A stretch of DNA of 64,000 nucleotides from Amycolatopsis tucumanensis (lineage in GTDB: Bacteria; Actinomycetota; Actinomycetes; Mycobacteriales; Pseudonocardiaceae): NCBI RefSeq assembly GCF_021654135.1, contig NZ_JAKGSD010000016.1, positions 1 to 64,000 of the forward strand. The letters are read 5' to 3'. The notes under the pieces are model-generated. The model searched no databases. It had not been told where the DNA came from and saw only the letters and a program-made list of their open reading frames with translations. Position numbers and translations under genes: made by a program. Positions 25,742-34,145 of the stretch are shown here, one piece after another; positions within the stretch are counted from its first letter, which is position 1; every line of letters begins with the position of its first letter.

Positions 25742-25844
25742 TTGGCCGTGCTCCGCTACCCGCAGGTCCGCTAGCCGACTGTCCTCATGTAGTCGCCAGT
25801 ACTTTGACACTGTGTGCTTTGAGGGCCGAGGTGGTCTAACCCGG

Positions 25845-26333
25845 CTATTCCGGTGCTCGCGGCACGCCGAGAGCATCACTGAGCCTGTCGTCGAAGGTGC
25901 GGAAGCTGCTGAGTGCATGGGTCCCCACCGGCTCGACTGGCTCCGAGAGAACAGCGCCCGAGTCGTCGTAATGGACTTTGCGGCTGAAGCTCCAGAAACA
26001 GTGAACCGGCAGCACCTCGCCGACTTCGAGTGGAAGGTTCCCGAGGTGTTCGAAGTAGCCACGGGACCACGGCAGCCGGTTGATCAGCAGCGGCGGCATC
26101 AGCAGCTGGTCGGGACGAAGCAGCTCGCGACGAGGCACGTCCGTGCTCTCCGAGCGGGTCTTGAACACATAAATCAGGATGTTGCCGGTCATGGCGTGGA
26201 TGGGCACGTCGGTCTTGATCACGCGTCCGAACGAGTACAGACCGTCCGGCATCTGCACAGCGAACACATCACCGGGCTGCAGACGCTTCCGAGACGGCTT
26301 CAGGATGCGGATATTGGTCTCGAGCAAGCCCAC
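25845..26333 (-). CDS. Imm26-like putative immunity protein
   Basis: The 162-residue product reads like the Imm26 family of polymorphic-toxin immunity proteins: KPSRKRLQPGDVFAVQMPDG followed by LYSFGRVIKTDVP. Imm26 members bind and neutralise cognate toxins in the cytoplasm. GTG at 26333 follows GAAGGAG. No toxin gene lies next to it; the nearest is the RHS gene 15 kb away, so it may be an orphan immunity gene. It is transcribed against the flanking gene at 24218. Confidence 0.6.
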   Translation of the reverse strand: MGLLETNIRILKPSRKRLQPGDVFAVQMPDGLYSFGRVIKTDVPIHAMTGNILIYVFKTRSESTDVPRRELLRPDQLLMPPLLINRLPWSRGYFEHLGNLPLEVGEVLPVHCFWSFSRKVHYDDSGAVLSEPVEPVGTHALSSFRTFDDRLSDALGVPRAPE

Positions 26334-26693
26334 GCAACGCTCCTTCGATCAGCTGCCGCAACGGTAGCGTCCGGCGGTCACCGGTCGGCCTGCAGACCAG
26401 TTGCCGACACCTCGACGGCGCCGGCCTTTGCCACCGCATGCTCCTCGCCGGGCTGTCCTCGACGCCAAAGCCGCGACACGCCGTACATCTTGCGTCGGCC
26501 GATGGTGTCGGACCCACGATCTAGAATTCGTCACAGGCTCAAGAGCGGTGTTGCTGTTGAGGCTTCTGCGTTCCGCATGGCCCGAGACCACATCAGGGCC
26601 AATACAGGGGGCGGCACGCATCCCCACCTGGAACGCGGCGTCAGCCGTAAGCCGCAGAGGGCACCCTGTGGCCCGCGCAGAAAAGAGCTGGTC
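26334..26693. other. No supportable gene
   Basis: Both strands are open in places but no frame gives a recognisable protein, and there is no convincing ribosome-binding site. It probably contains promoter sequence for the immunity-like gene and the small membrane protein. Confidence 0.35.
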
Positions 26694-27077
26694 GTGCAGG
26701 TCGTCAATTGGCTCAGCCAAGTGCCACCCCATGGATTGTGGATTGCCGGCGCGGTGGTCGTCGCCATGCAAGTTGTCCGATGGATCGCCGTCTCCGTGAT
26801 CTTCTTCAATCGACGGCCCGAAGAGGAACTCAAGATTGTCGGCACGATCCGTCCTACGGTGGAATGCCGTCCGGTCCGTAGTGATAATCCTGATGTCACG
26901 CCGGCGTTGACGAACCGCAACGAACGCCCGCTAGGCAAAGCCGGCAAACATCCGCGACGGCATTCCAAGCTCCAGGGCGAGCATGCGGCGCAGCCCCTCG
27001 CGGACAAGCGCCCTCCCAACGGGCCGTCCTCCCGTTCCCGGACACCCCGCCACAACACGACCGCCAAACGCACGTAA
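26694..27077 (+). CDS. Small membrane protein, possible
   Basis: Starting at GTG 26694 (weak AGAG site upstream), the frame encodes about 127 residues with one clear membrane segment (LWIAGAVVVAMQVVRWIAVS, about 17-37), followed by a basic, low-complexity C-terminus. The hydrophobic stretch is unusual for a random high-GC frame, so a gene is plausible, but I recognise no family. It precedes the Nudix gene by 100 bases. Confidence 0.35.
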   Translation: MQVVNWLSQVPPHGLWIAGAVVVAMQVVRWIAVSVIFFNRRPEEELKIVGTIRPTVECRPVRSDNPDVTPALTNRNERPLGKAGKHPRRHSKLQGEHAAQPLADKRPPNGPSSRSRTPRHNTTAKRT

Positions 27078-27177
27078 AGCGGGCCGCACGGCCATGTGAT
27101 CAAACCCCTGCTCCATCGACCTAGCATGCCTGCCTGACCGGGGCCTCGACAGATAGCAAGGCCGTAGGCTGCCACCC

Positions 27178-27726
27178 GTGGCTGAGGAACGTGGTTCGTG
27201 GGAGACGTTTGGTGAGCGGCTGGTCTACGACAACAAGTGGGTCAAGGTCGGGTTGACGGATGTCCGGGCGCCGAACGGGGAGCGCTGGGACTACCACGTC
27301 GTCCACCTGGCCCGGATCGCGATCGCCCTGATCGTGAACGACCGGGACGAGGCGCTGATGCTCTGGCGCTACCGCTTCGCCACCGAGCAGTGGGGCTACG
27401 AGCTGCTCGGCGGGATGGTCAACGACGGCGAGGACGCTGCGATCACGGCGGCGCGGGAGGCGGCCGAGGAGAGCGGCTGGGAGCCGGTCGGCGAGCCGAA
27501 GCACCTGATCAGCTTCGAGCCCCTGCCCGGGCAGGTCACCGCGCCGATCGACGTCTACCTGTGGCGAGAGGCGCGGCACGTCGGCGACCCGACCGACACC
27601 GAGGAGGTCGGCCGCATCGAGTGGGTGCCGCTCTCGCGGGTCACCGAGCTGGCACAGCGGCAGCAGCTGCTGGGCTCCGGGACTCTGGTCTCGCTGCTCT
27701 ACTACATGGCCAAGCGCCGAGGCTGA
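27178..27726 (+). CDS. Nudix hydrolase
   Basis: The 182-residue product has the Nudix box GGMVNDGEDAAITAAREAAEESGWE in pieces at 78-101 (G, E, RE..EE.GW at the expected spacing), the catalytic metal-binding motif for nucleoside diphosphate-X hydrolysis. Nudix genes are a recurring AICE component (as in pSAM2), but their substrate in these elements is not settled. GTG 27178 is the start. The stop lies two bases from the convergent XRE/TPR gene. Confidence 0.9.
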   Translation: MAEERGSWETFGERLVYDNKWVKVGLTDVRAPNGERWDYHVVHLARIAIALIVNDRDEALMLWRYRFATEQWGYELLGGMVNDGEDAAITAAREAAEESGWEPVGEPKHLISFEPLPGQVTAPIDVYLWREARHVGDPTDTEEVGRIEWVPLSRVTELAQRQQLLGSGTLVSLLYYMAKRRG

Positions 27727-28842
27727 TCAGCCGGGGAAGATCAGTCCCTGCAGCCGGCGCAGGTGCCGGTCGGACTTGATCTGCTGGCCGAGACGGCGCG
27801 CTTCGCGGGCGTAGCGGAGCGCGCCGTCGCGGTCCTGAGCCGCGGCGTGGGCGAAAGCGAGGTCCACGAGCATCCCCACCTTCGCCCGGACGAACGTCTC
27901 CGGGAGTCGTGGAAGCGCTTGAGTCAGGTGATCGATGGCGTCAGGATCTCCGAGGCGCGCGAGCGCGTTGCCTCGCCAACGGTCGAGGTGTGATCCGCCG
28001 AGGAACAGGAACGGCAGGGCGGCGTCGACGGGGTCGCTGGGCAACAGGACGTCGGCGGCGTCGAAGGCAGCGAGCGCTTCGTCGCGCCGGCCGACGACGG
28101 CCAAGCCCTCGCCGTGCGCGGCGGACAGCCAGGCCTGCAGCAGCGGCGGCACCACGCCCTCTCCCAGCGCACGGGCGTGCTCGAGCTGCTCGGCAGCCTG
28201 CACCGTCTCACCGAGGTCGATCAGCACGAACGCCTGCTCCGCTGTCGCGTGTGCGAGTGCTGCCTGATCGCCCGCTTCCCGGGCGGCGGCTTTGGCTCGT
28301 TCGTAGTGGTCCCAGGCCTGGACGATGGCGTTGCGGTCGAGGGCGACCCAGCCGGCCAGGGTCGAGGCCTCGGTGAGGACCTTCGAGAGAGCCTCGCGGT
28401 GGCCTCGGACGGTGCTGTAGCCGAGGAGCCGCTCGAGCTGCTTGATGTGGCTGCGTAGCTGGTCGAGGAGCACGACCCCGCCGTACTGGCGGTCGACGTG
28501 CCGGGCATCGTCGACCTGCCGGCGGAACCGCTCGATGGTCTCCGCATCGACACTGCGCGCGGCCGCCAGCCGGGCTCGCAGCTCGAGCGCTTCCCCGTCG
28601 TCGGCCTCGGGTGGGAAGCCCAGCTCCTCGTTGGTCCGGCCGTAGACGTCCCGGAAGAGGCGCTGGTACGGCTCGCTGACGGCCGAGTGCCCGTTCTCCC
28701 ACTCCGACAACTTCGTCTTCAGGCTGCCCTCGGACATGATCGGCATGCCGATCTGATCGGCGCGCTGACGCATCCGCCGGATGACGTCGGCCGCCTTGTA
28801 TCCGAGGCTCTTGCGAACCGCCTGAAGCTTTGTCGCCGGCAT
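27727..28842 (-). CDS. XRE-type regulator with TPR-like repeats (paralogue A)
   Basis: The 371-residue protein has an N-terminal helix-turn-helix (RKSLGYKAADVIRRMRQRAD, SEGSLKTKLSEWENGHSAVS, about 8-60) and a C-terminal tetratricopeptide-like solenoid (LAHATAEQAFVLIDLGETVQ, then LQAWLSAAHGEGLAVVGRRDEAL). Such proteins often act as quorum- or stress-responsive regulators in actinobacterial elements. ATG 28842 is chosen; a TTG at 28845 is just upstream. A paralogue lies at 34302-35459. GTTAA-type repeats at 28880-28912 may be its operator. Confidence 0.75.
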   Translation of the reverse strand: MPATKLQAVRKSLGYKAADVIRRMRQRADQIGMPIMSEGSLKTKLSEWENGHSAVSEPYQRLFRDVYGRTNEELGFPPEADDGEALELRARLAAARSVDAETIERFRRQVDDARHVDRQYGGVVLLDQLRSHIKQLERLLGYSTVRGHREALSKVLTEASTLAGWVALDRNAIVQAWDHYERAKAAAREAGDQAALAHATAEQAFVLIDLGETVQAAEQLEHARALGEGVVPPLLQAWLSAAHGEGLAVVGRRDEALAAFDAADVLLPSDPVDAALPFLFLGGSHLDRWRGNALARLGDPDAIDHLTQALPRLPETFVRAKVGMLVDLAFAHAAAQDRDGALRYAREARRLGQQIKSDRHLRRLQGLIFPG

Positions 28843-28879
28843 CAATCAAATCGCTCCGGATAACCGCGCTGACCTGCAA

Positions 28880-28912
28880 GGTTAATTCGAGTTAATGGCG
28901 TCCGCGTTAACC
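28880..28912. promoter_or_regulatory. GTTAA repeats upstream of the XRE/TPR gene
   Basis: GGTTAA (28880-28885), GTTAAT (28891-28896) and TTAACC (28907-28912) are spaced about one helical turn apart, with the outer copies forming an inverted repeat. They lie between the small XRE gene and the XRE/TPR gene, in a promoter position. Binding is not shown. Confidence 0.4.
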
Positions 28913-28968
28913 GCAGCCACCTGCGCGAATAGCTTCCACTGCCGTTTCCTTGAGGCATGGAAAACACC

Positions 28969-29355
28969 TCAGGCACCCCGATCACGACGATCGTGCATCA
29001 GTGCGGCGACGTTCGCGGTGAGCGAGGCGAGCTGCTCGCTGATCGTGTCCAGCCGGTCTTCGATCGTTCCGAGCCGGCTGATGATCTGGTCGAGCGGCTC
29101 GTCGCCGGTCTCACCAGGGGCGAGCGGCTTCCGCCCGCGCAGGATCGCGTTGAGGTGACCGGGATGCCACCCGAGCGCGAGGGACAGCGCTTCGAGGGTG
29201 CGGGCGCTGCGCTTCCGCTCGACAGTGTGGTGCTGGATCTCCCGCACGATGGCCTGGGAGACGTGAGACCGCTCGGCGAGTTCTCGCTGTTTCCACCCGA
29301 GCTCGGTCACGCGCTCGTTGATGGCCTTCGAGACCGCCGCCCAATTCTCCGTCAC
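28969..29355 (-). CDS. Small XRE-family transcriptional regulator
   Basis: The 128-residue protein has a classical HTH (VTELGWKQRELAERSHVSQA, about 16-36) followed by SARTLEALSLALGWHPGHL, then a C-terminal coiled-coil-like stretch (LDQIISRLGTIEDRLDTISE). GTG at 29355 follows GGAGGA. It probably represses one of the flanking divergent promoters, since it stands directly before the xis-WhiB-tra operon on the opposite strand. Confidence 0.82.
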   Translation of the reverse strand: MTENWAAVSKAINERVTELGWKQRELAERSHVSQAIVREIQHHTVERKRSARTLEALSLALGWHPGHLNAILRGRKPLAPGETGDEPLDQIISRLGTIEDRLDTISEQLASLTANVAALMHDRRDRGA

Positions 29356-29462
29356 CTATTCCTCCGTGCTCCGCCTCGGAGCCGAGGTTAGCGCCTGATC
29401 GCTTTACGCGGCGCAAGTAGCACATTGCGTCGCCAATTCGGATCAACCACACGCCACCACGA

Positions 29463-29474
29463 GCTGATATCAGC
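29463..29474. promoter_or_regulatory. GCTGATATCAGC operator upstream of the xis-tra operon
   Basis: A perfect 12-bp palindrome lies 36 bases before the start of the xis-like gene. The same half-sites recur at 34146-34232 before the second XRE/TPR gene and near the GntR gene. It is a candidate binding site for the element's KorSA-like GntR regulator. Confidence 0.5.
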
Positions 29475-29510
29475 CCATATTTCCGCTGAAATCACTTGAA
29501 GGAATCCTCC

Positions 29511-29789
29511 ATGAGTACCTCTATGCCCAATGAAGGCCGCCCGGCCTTCTACACCGTCAAAGAAGCGGCCCGGATCCTCCGGGTCGACGCGGCCACCCTC
29601 TATCGCGCCATCCGGGACGACGCGTTCCCCGCTGTCCGGGTCCGGAGCCGTTACGTCGTGCCGGCCGCGGCCCTGGACAAGCTGATCGCCGAGGCCGCCG
29701 AGACCGGAGGTTGTGTCGATGTGGCCCGGATGGCCGCCGAGCGGCGCACGGCTCGCGCCATCGAGCGGCTGACCGGGGGTGCGTCATGA
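29511..29789 (+). CDS. Excisionase-like helix-turn-helix protein
   Basis: The 92-residue protein has the HTH_17/MerR-type excisionase motif: FYTVKEAARILRVDAATLYR, AIRDDAFPAVRVRSRYVVPA. Xis proteins direct the integrase toward excision. The ATG at 29511 follows GAAGGA. Here it opens the transfer operon and lies far from int, not next to it as in many elements, so it could instead be a regulator. The WhiB start overlaps its stop by four bases (ATGA). Confidence 0.75.
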   Translation: MSTSMPNEGRPAFYTVKEAARILRVDAATLYRAIRDDAFPAVRVRSRYVVPAAALDKLIAEAAETGGCVDVARMAAERRTARAIERLTGGAS

Positions 29790-30127
29790 CCCCCGACGAC
29801 TACGCCGCCATCGCCAAGCGCCTGGACCGCTTCGCCCCCGTTCCAGACGAGGTTCTCGCCGACATCGTGACCCACGAGGGCCTGTGCTTCTGGGTGTTCG
29901 ACCGCGACGAGATGCCCGATCTGTCCGGCGAGACCGAGCCCGACCGCGAACTCGCGGCCTGGTCGTGCGCGGGCTGCCCGGTCGTGAACTCGTGCCTCGA
30001 ACTGGAACTCCGCGTCGCCGGCGAGCACACCGTCGGCGTTTGGGGCGGTCTTGCCGACACCGACCGCCGAAAGGTGCACCGCTTCTGGCAGTGGCGACGT
30101 CAGCACCCGCAGGGAGGCGCCCGATGA
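29786..30127 (+). CDS. WhiB-family iron-sulfur regulator
   Basis: The 113-residue protein has the four WhiB cysteines C34, C61, C64 and C70 (CxxC after AWSCAG) and the turn GVWGG (84-88). Wbl proteins bind a [4Fe-4S] cluster and partner with sigma factors; their presence in AICEs and actinophages is common. ATG 29786 overlaps the previous stop. Its own stop overlaps the next gene (ATGA at 30124-30127), showing tight coupling. Confidence 0.9.
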   Translation: MTPDDYAAIAKRLDRFAPVPDEVLADIVTHEGLCFWVFDRDEMPDLSGETEPDRELAAWSCAGCPVVNSCLELELRVAGEHTVGVWGGLADTDRRKVHRFWQWRRQHPQGGAR

Positions 30128-30453
30128 ACGTCAACCTCACGACTTCCCAGATGGTCGTCGGTGCGGGTGGCATTCTGCTCCTCCTCATGGTCTGGCGCTC
30201 CGGCGCGCGCCGCGCCCGCAAGGCCGCCGAACGTGCACGGGACGGCGCCCGGGTTGTGTCACTGGCCGGTCGAGTGTTGTTGATGACCGCCGGCCTGGTC
30301 TGCATCCAGTGGCTGGTGTTCACGCACTCCACCGACACCACGCTGCGGCTGGTCGCGCTGGCGCTGCCGGATCTCATCGCCGCCTACGTCCTCACCCGCG
30401 CGTTGACCGTCACCGACCTCGGCACCAGGCGCTCGCGAGGTGATCGGCGATGA
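30124..30453 (+). CDS. Small membrane protein of the transfer operon
   Basis: The 109-residue product has hydrophobic segments at about 9-24 (MVVGAGGILLLLMVW) and about 45-65 and 75-95. I recognise no family. It overlaps WhiB and the SpdB-like gene by four bases at each end, so it belongs to the transfer operon, probably in the spread (Spd) functions. Confidence 0.75.
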   Translation: MNVNLTTSQMVVGAGGILLLLMVWRSGARRARKAAERARDGARVVSLAGRVLLMTAGLVCIQWLVFTHSTDTTLRLVALALPDLIAAYVLTRALTVTDLGTRRSRGDRR

Positions 30454-31241
30454 ACCAAACGGACCATCAGAACCGGGTGGCCGCCCCGCGGCAGCCACCC
30501 GCCGACCTCACCCGCGCCCAGCGCCTCGCCCGAGACGCAGCGGAGGCGGCGGAGGTTCGCGCCTATCAGACGCACCCGGACGTCATCGCTCTGCAGGTCG
30601 AGCGGGTCCGCAAGCAGGTCGACCGGCTGTGCTGGACAGGCATCGCGCTGGGCCTCGCGTTCACGATGGCCAACGTTCAGCACTTCGCGGCCGCCGGGTC
30701 GGCCCCGTGGTCCACGCCGTGGCTGATCGCCTGGCTGCTCGACCCCACCGTGTCCCTGGTGCTGCTGGCGATCCTGCGCGCCGAGCAGGTCACCTCGCGA
30801 TATCAGGTCCGAACCGGCCGCTGGGTCCGGTGCGCGAAGTGGCTCACGCTCGCCGCGACCTACGTCATGAACACCTGGTCGTCGTACGCGGCAGGATCGG
30901 TGTCCGCGGTGGTCCTGCATTCGGTGCCACCGCTGGTGGTGTTCGCCGCCGCCGAAGCAGTCACCGACCTACGCGACAAGCTCACTGAAGCCGCGTCAGT
31001 GGCGTTCACGGAGGCAAGCGAGCGGCGCCCCCGCACCGTTCACAAGCCGTCCTCCGCGCCGCGTCCGAAACGGACTTCGAGCAAGCACCGGAAGTCCTTT
31101 GACGACTATCTCGAGCAGGCCCGAGCAGCGTGGACACCCGACGTGACGATCAGTCCGGCATGGATCCGGGAGGTGACGGGCTGTTCGCGCGGCCTGTCGC
31201 CCCGGCTCGCCAACGCTCTGGCTCGTGAGGTGCGGCCATGA
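30450..31241 (+). CDS. SpdB-like/DUF2637-type membrane protein
   Basis: The 263-residue protein has a cytoplasmic N-terminus, four or so membrane segments (CWTGIALGLAFTMANVQHF, WLIAWLLDPTVSLVLLAILR, and two more), and a basic C-terminus with a helix-turn-helix-like end (PDVTISPAWIREVTGCSRGL). The layout and FTMANVQH motif fit the spread-type DUF2637 proteins of actinomycete conjugative elements, which help plasmid spread within hyphae. ATG overlaps upstream and downstream genes as ATGA. Confidence 0.75.
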   Translation: MNQTDHQNRVAAPRQPPADLTRAQRLARDAAEAAEVRAYQTHPDVIALQVERVRKQVDRLCWTGIALGLAFTMANVQHFAAAGSAPWSTPWLIAWLLDPTVSLVLLAILRAEQVTSRYQVRTGRWVRCAKWLTLAATYVMNTWSSYAAGSVSAVVLHSVPPLVVFAAAEAVTDLRDKLTEAASVAFTEASERRPRTVHKPSSAPRPKRTSSKHRKSFDDYLEQARAAWTPDVTISPAWIREVTGCSRGLSPRLANALAREVRP

Positions 31242-33337
31242 ACGATCAGCAGCGTTCACAAGCGGTCGAGAAGGCCGAGCCCGTGTACGACGCCGAACTG
31301 GTCGACGACACGCTGCCCCAACCGCGGCCGCGTTCACGGTGGCATCGGCTCAGGCGCTGGTGGCTGATCTCGCCACGGGTCCCCGCGACACTCAAGTCCA
31401 AGGCGCAGGCCTGTCAAGCGCTGAAAGATCTGATCGTCGCACTGCTGAAGTCCCCTTGGCGCTACGTGGGCGCCGTCGTTCGAGGTGCCATTGCTGGCCT
31501 GCGGTGGTGGCGGCGGTGGGTCACGGTGCGCGAGTACCGGGAAGCCGCTGAGCACCAGGAGAAGCTGGCAGACAAGTTCATCGAGATCCGCGCGCTGACT
31601 CTCTTCCGCTGGCGCGTGACCGGGGCGGTGATCGCCACCGCGATGCTGGCCGGCTTGGCGATCGTGCTGATCTGGGGTCCGCGTCCGCTCTGGCTCACGA
31701 TGGCTGCCGGCTCTGTGGGGCTCGCGGTCCTCGGCCGGAGGAAGGAGGGCAGCCCTGGTCGCAAACCAGCGCTTGCCGGTCCGCGGACCCTGACCTGGAC
31801 GATGGATCCGCAGGTTCTGGTCGACGCCTTCCGCGACGCCAAGCTGATCGGCAAGGATGAGATGCTGCGATTGGTCGAGCGAGCCACCCGGGTCGGTGAC
31901 GGCTGGGCCGTCACGGTCGACCTTCCCGCCACTCGCAAGGCCGCCGACGTGATCAAGAATCGAGAGGCCCTGGCGTCGGCGCTGGCGGTGGACGAGGTCC
32001 AGCTGATCGTCGAACGTGTCCGCGGCAACGGCGGGCACGCGGGCCGGGTAGCGCTGTGGGTCGCCGACACGGACCCCTACGCCTCCCCTCCCCTGCGAAC
32101 ACCGCTGCTGCAAGCGGAGCGATGGGACGCCTGGCAGCCAATCCCGTTCGGACGCGACGCCCGCAACCGGCGGATCGACCTGCCGCTGGTGTGGACCTCG
32201 CTGCTGGTCGGAGCCATCCCTCGCCAGGGCAAGACGTTCGCCGCCCGCCTCGCCGCCGCCGGTCTGATCATCGACCCGTGGACGCGCCTGTACATCGCGG
32301 ACTTCAAGGCCGGCAAGGACTGGGACGCCGCAGCGCAGGTCGCCCACCGCTTCATGTCCGGCGACGAGCCCGAGCATGTCCTCGCGCTCAAGAACTGGCT
32401 GGTCGAACTGGTCGGCGAGGTCCAGGGTCGGTACCGGCGGATGCGGCAGCTCGACGACGAGATCTGCCCCGAATCCAAGATCACCCCGGTGATCTCCCGC
32501 GATCCCGCGCTCGACATGCCGATCACCGCGATCTTCATCGACGAGGTTCAGGTTCCGCTGGAGGATCGCACCCCGGTTGACGTGCAGGGCAAGAAGCTCA
32601 CCGCCGGCGAGTACGTCGGCGAACTGCTGACGTGGCTGGCGAAGAAGGGACCTGCTGCGGGCATCGTGCTGGTTCTGGCGACCCAACGGCCGGACTCGAA
32701 AACCATCCCGTCCGGGCTGCGTGCCGTCCTCGGCTCTCGCTTCGCGCTGCGGGTCATGGACTGGCGGGACAGCAACATCGTGCTCGGCGAACAAATGAAC
32801 ACCCGAGGCTACGACAGCAGCAGGCTGCTCCCCTCGCACAAAGGTGTCGGGATCCTGCGACCCGACGGCGAAACGCAGTCCTCTGGAGACACCCTGGCCA
32901 TGACAGTTCGCACCTACTACATGCCGAACGAGGACTGGCAGGCCATCTGCCGCCGGGGCAGGACGCTGCGCGAACAGGCCGGCACGTTGACCGGTCACGC
33001 TGCGGGACAGGACGCGATCCCGGTCCTCGACCACGCGGGCGTAGCCCGCGCGATTGGAGGCGCGAAGCCCCGGTCGCAAGCCGAGTTGCCCGAGCCCCTC
33101 GCCGCCGTCGTCGAGTACCTCGGTCGCGATCTGGACGAGCGCGACTTCGTCCCGACGGCCGAGCTGGTCGAGGCACTGGACGTGGAACCGACTGCGTTTG
33201 GGCGCCAGATGGGCGAGCTCGGGTGCCCGCCGGAACGAGGACGGGTCGCGGATGACAGCGGTACCGTCCGGCAGGTCCGCGGCTACACCACTCGCGCGAT
33301 CCACGCGGCGATCGAGTCGTGGAACGAGGACACCTGA
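31238..33337 (+). CDS. FtsK/SpoIIIE-type DNA translocase (TraB/TraSA-like)
   Basis: The 699-residue protein has an N-terminal membrane region (about 125-175, IATAMLAGLAIVLIWGPRPL), a P-loop GAIPRQGKT (325-333), and Walker B AIFIDEVQ (431-438), then a C-terminal winged-helix-like domain. It is the single protein needed for conjugal transfer of double-stranded DNA in actinomycete elements. It is last in the tightly coupled operon. A GTPase/relaxase is not expected for this transfer type and none is seen. Confidence 0.9.
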   Translation: MNDQQRSQAVEKAEPVYDAELVDDTLPQPRPRSRWHRLRRWWLISPRVPATLKSKAQACQALKDLIVALLKSPWRYVGAVVRGAIAGLRWWRRWVTVREYREAAEHQEKLADKFIEIRALTLFRWRVTGAVIATAMLAGLAIVLIWGPRPLWLTMAAGSVGLAVLGRRKEGSPGRKPALAGPRTLTWTMDPQVLVDAFRDAKLIGKDEMLRLVERATRVGDGWAVTVDLPATRKAADVIKNREALASALAVDEVQLIVERVRGNGGHAGRVALWVADTDPYASPPLRTPLLQAERWDAWQPIPFGRDARNRRIDLPLVWTSLLVGAIPRQGKTFAARLAAAGLIIDPWTRLYIADFKAGKDWDAAAQVAHRFMSGDEPEHVLALKNWLVELVGEVQGRYRRMRQLDDEICPESKITPVISRDPALDMPITAIFIDEVQVPLEDRTPVDVQGKKLTAGEYVGELLTWLAKKGPAAGIVLVLATQRPDSKTIPSGLRAVLGSRFALRVMDWRDSNIVLGEQMNTRGYDSSRLLPSHKGVGILRPDGETQSSGDTLAMTVRTYYMPNEDWQAICRRGRTLREQAGTLTGHAAGQDAIPVLDHAGVARAIGGAKPRSQAELPEPLAAVVEYLGRDLDERDFVPTAELVEALDVEPTAFGRQMGELGCPPERGRVADDSGTVRQVRGYTTRAIHAAIESWNEDT

Positions 33338-33371
33338 CCCGTCTTATCCGTCCTGGCAACCCGTCACGGCG

Positions 33372-33755
33372 TCACACCGCTCGTGACGGGTTGCCACCTC
33401 CATTGACCTGCTCGAACTGTCCATGTGACGGCTGTGACGGCACCTGCCCAACCTCGTCACCACGAACAGAATCTCGCCGATCCTCGCGGAGAACAGCCTC
33501 GCCCCGAGAACCCGTCACGAACGTCCCCTTCGAGGGGACGGTCACGACCAGACCACGCTCGCGGAGCAGCTCGGTGGCATGCCGGGCGGTGCCCAGCGAC
33601 ACGCCGTACATCTGAGCGAACCGCCGCTCCGAGGGCAGCGGAGCCTCCGGAGGGAGCCCCCCGGCCTCGATCAACCGAGCGATGTAGTCCGCCAGCTGCT
33701 GATACAGGTACCCGGGCGGACAAGCTGATGGGTCGAACGGCTCGAGCTCAGCCAT
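33372..33755 (-). CDS. GntR-family regulator (KorSA-like)
   Basis: The 127-residue protein has the GntR wHTH: YLYQQLADYIARLIEAGGLP, LPSERRFAQMYGVSLGTARH, ATELLRERGLVVTVPSKGTF. It has almost no effector domain, like KorSA of pSAM2, which represses the element's replication and activator genes. ATG 33755 overlaps the upstream gene's stop; a longer start at 33797 would overlap more. It is convergent with the translocase gene. The GCTGA/TCAGC palindromes are its likely sites. Confidence 0.8.
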   Translation of the reverse strand: MAELEPFDPSACPPGYLYQQLADYIARLIEAGGLPPEAPLPSERRFAQMYGVSLGTARHATELLRERGLVVTVPSKGTFVTGSRGEAVLREDRRDSVRGDEVGQVPSQPSHGQFEQVNGGGNPSRAV

Positions 33756-34119
33756 CTCGGTTGTCCTCGTGGTCAGCCTTGCGATCCGGTCCGGCAATCA
33801 GCTCGAGGACGGAAGCGAGCTGAGTGGAGAACGACTCCAATCGCGACTCGATCGCCGCCAGCCTCGCCAAGATCCCCGGGCCGAGCTGGGGCAACCCCGG
33901 GCTCTCGGCTCCTGGAGCCTTCACCAGGCACTCCTCACAGGGCATGCCGGCGATCTGATCCAGCAACTCCAGCTCGCCCGGCCCGAAACGTGCTCCACAG
34001 CAGGCACGCAAGTAGGCAGGACTCCCGGGTTCCTGCGGCATCGGAATCAAGTGCGCCACCCGCTCGCGTTCTCCCACGGAACCTGCGATCGGCCTCGCCA
34101 AGAGCAACTCAGTGGGCAT
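33748..34119 (-). CDS. Small protein with CC...CxxC (possible zinc site) and coiled-coil end
   Basis: The 123-residue protein has a cysteine pattern (RACCGARFGPGELE, GMPCEECLVKAP) that could bind zinc, and a C-terminal amphipathic helix (LARLAAIESRLESFSTQLAS). I recognise no family. ATG 34119 follows a strong GGAGGGGAGG. The stop overlaps the GntR start, so the pair is an operon. The promoter is the operator-rich region 34120-34301. Confidence 0.7.
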   Translation of the reverse strand: MPTELLLARPIAGSVGERERVAHLIPMPQEPGSPAYLRACCGARFGPGELELLDQIAGMPCEECLVKAPGAESPGLPQLGPGILARLAAIESRLESFSTQLASVLELIAGPDRKADHEDNRDG

Positions 34120-34145
34120 GTCTACCTCCCCTCCAGCACCTCCAT

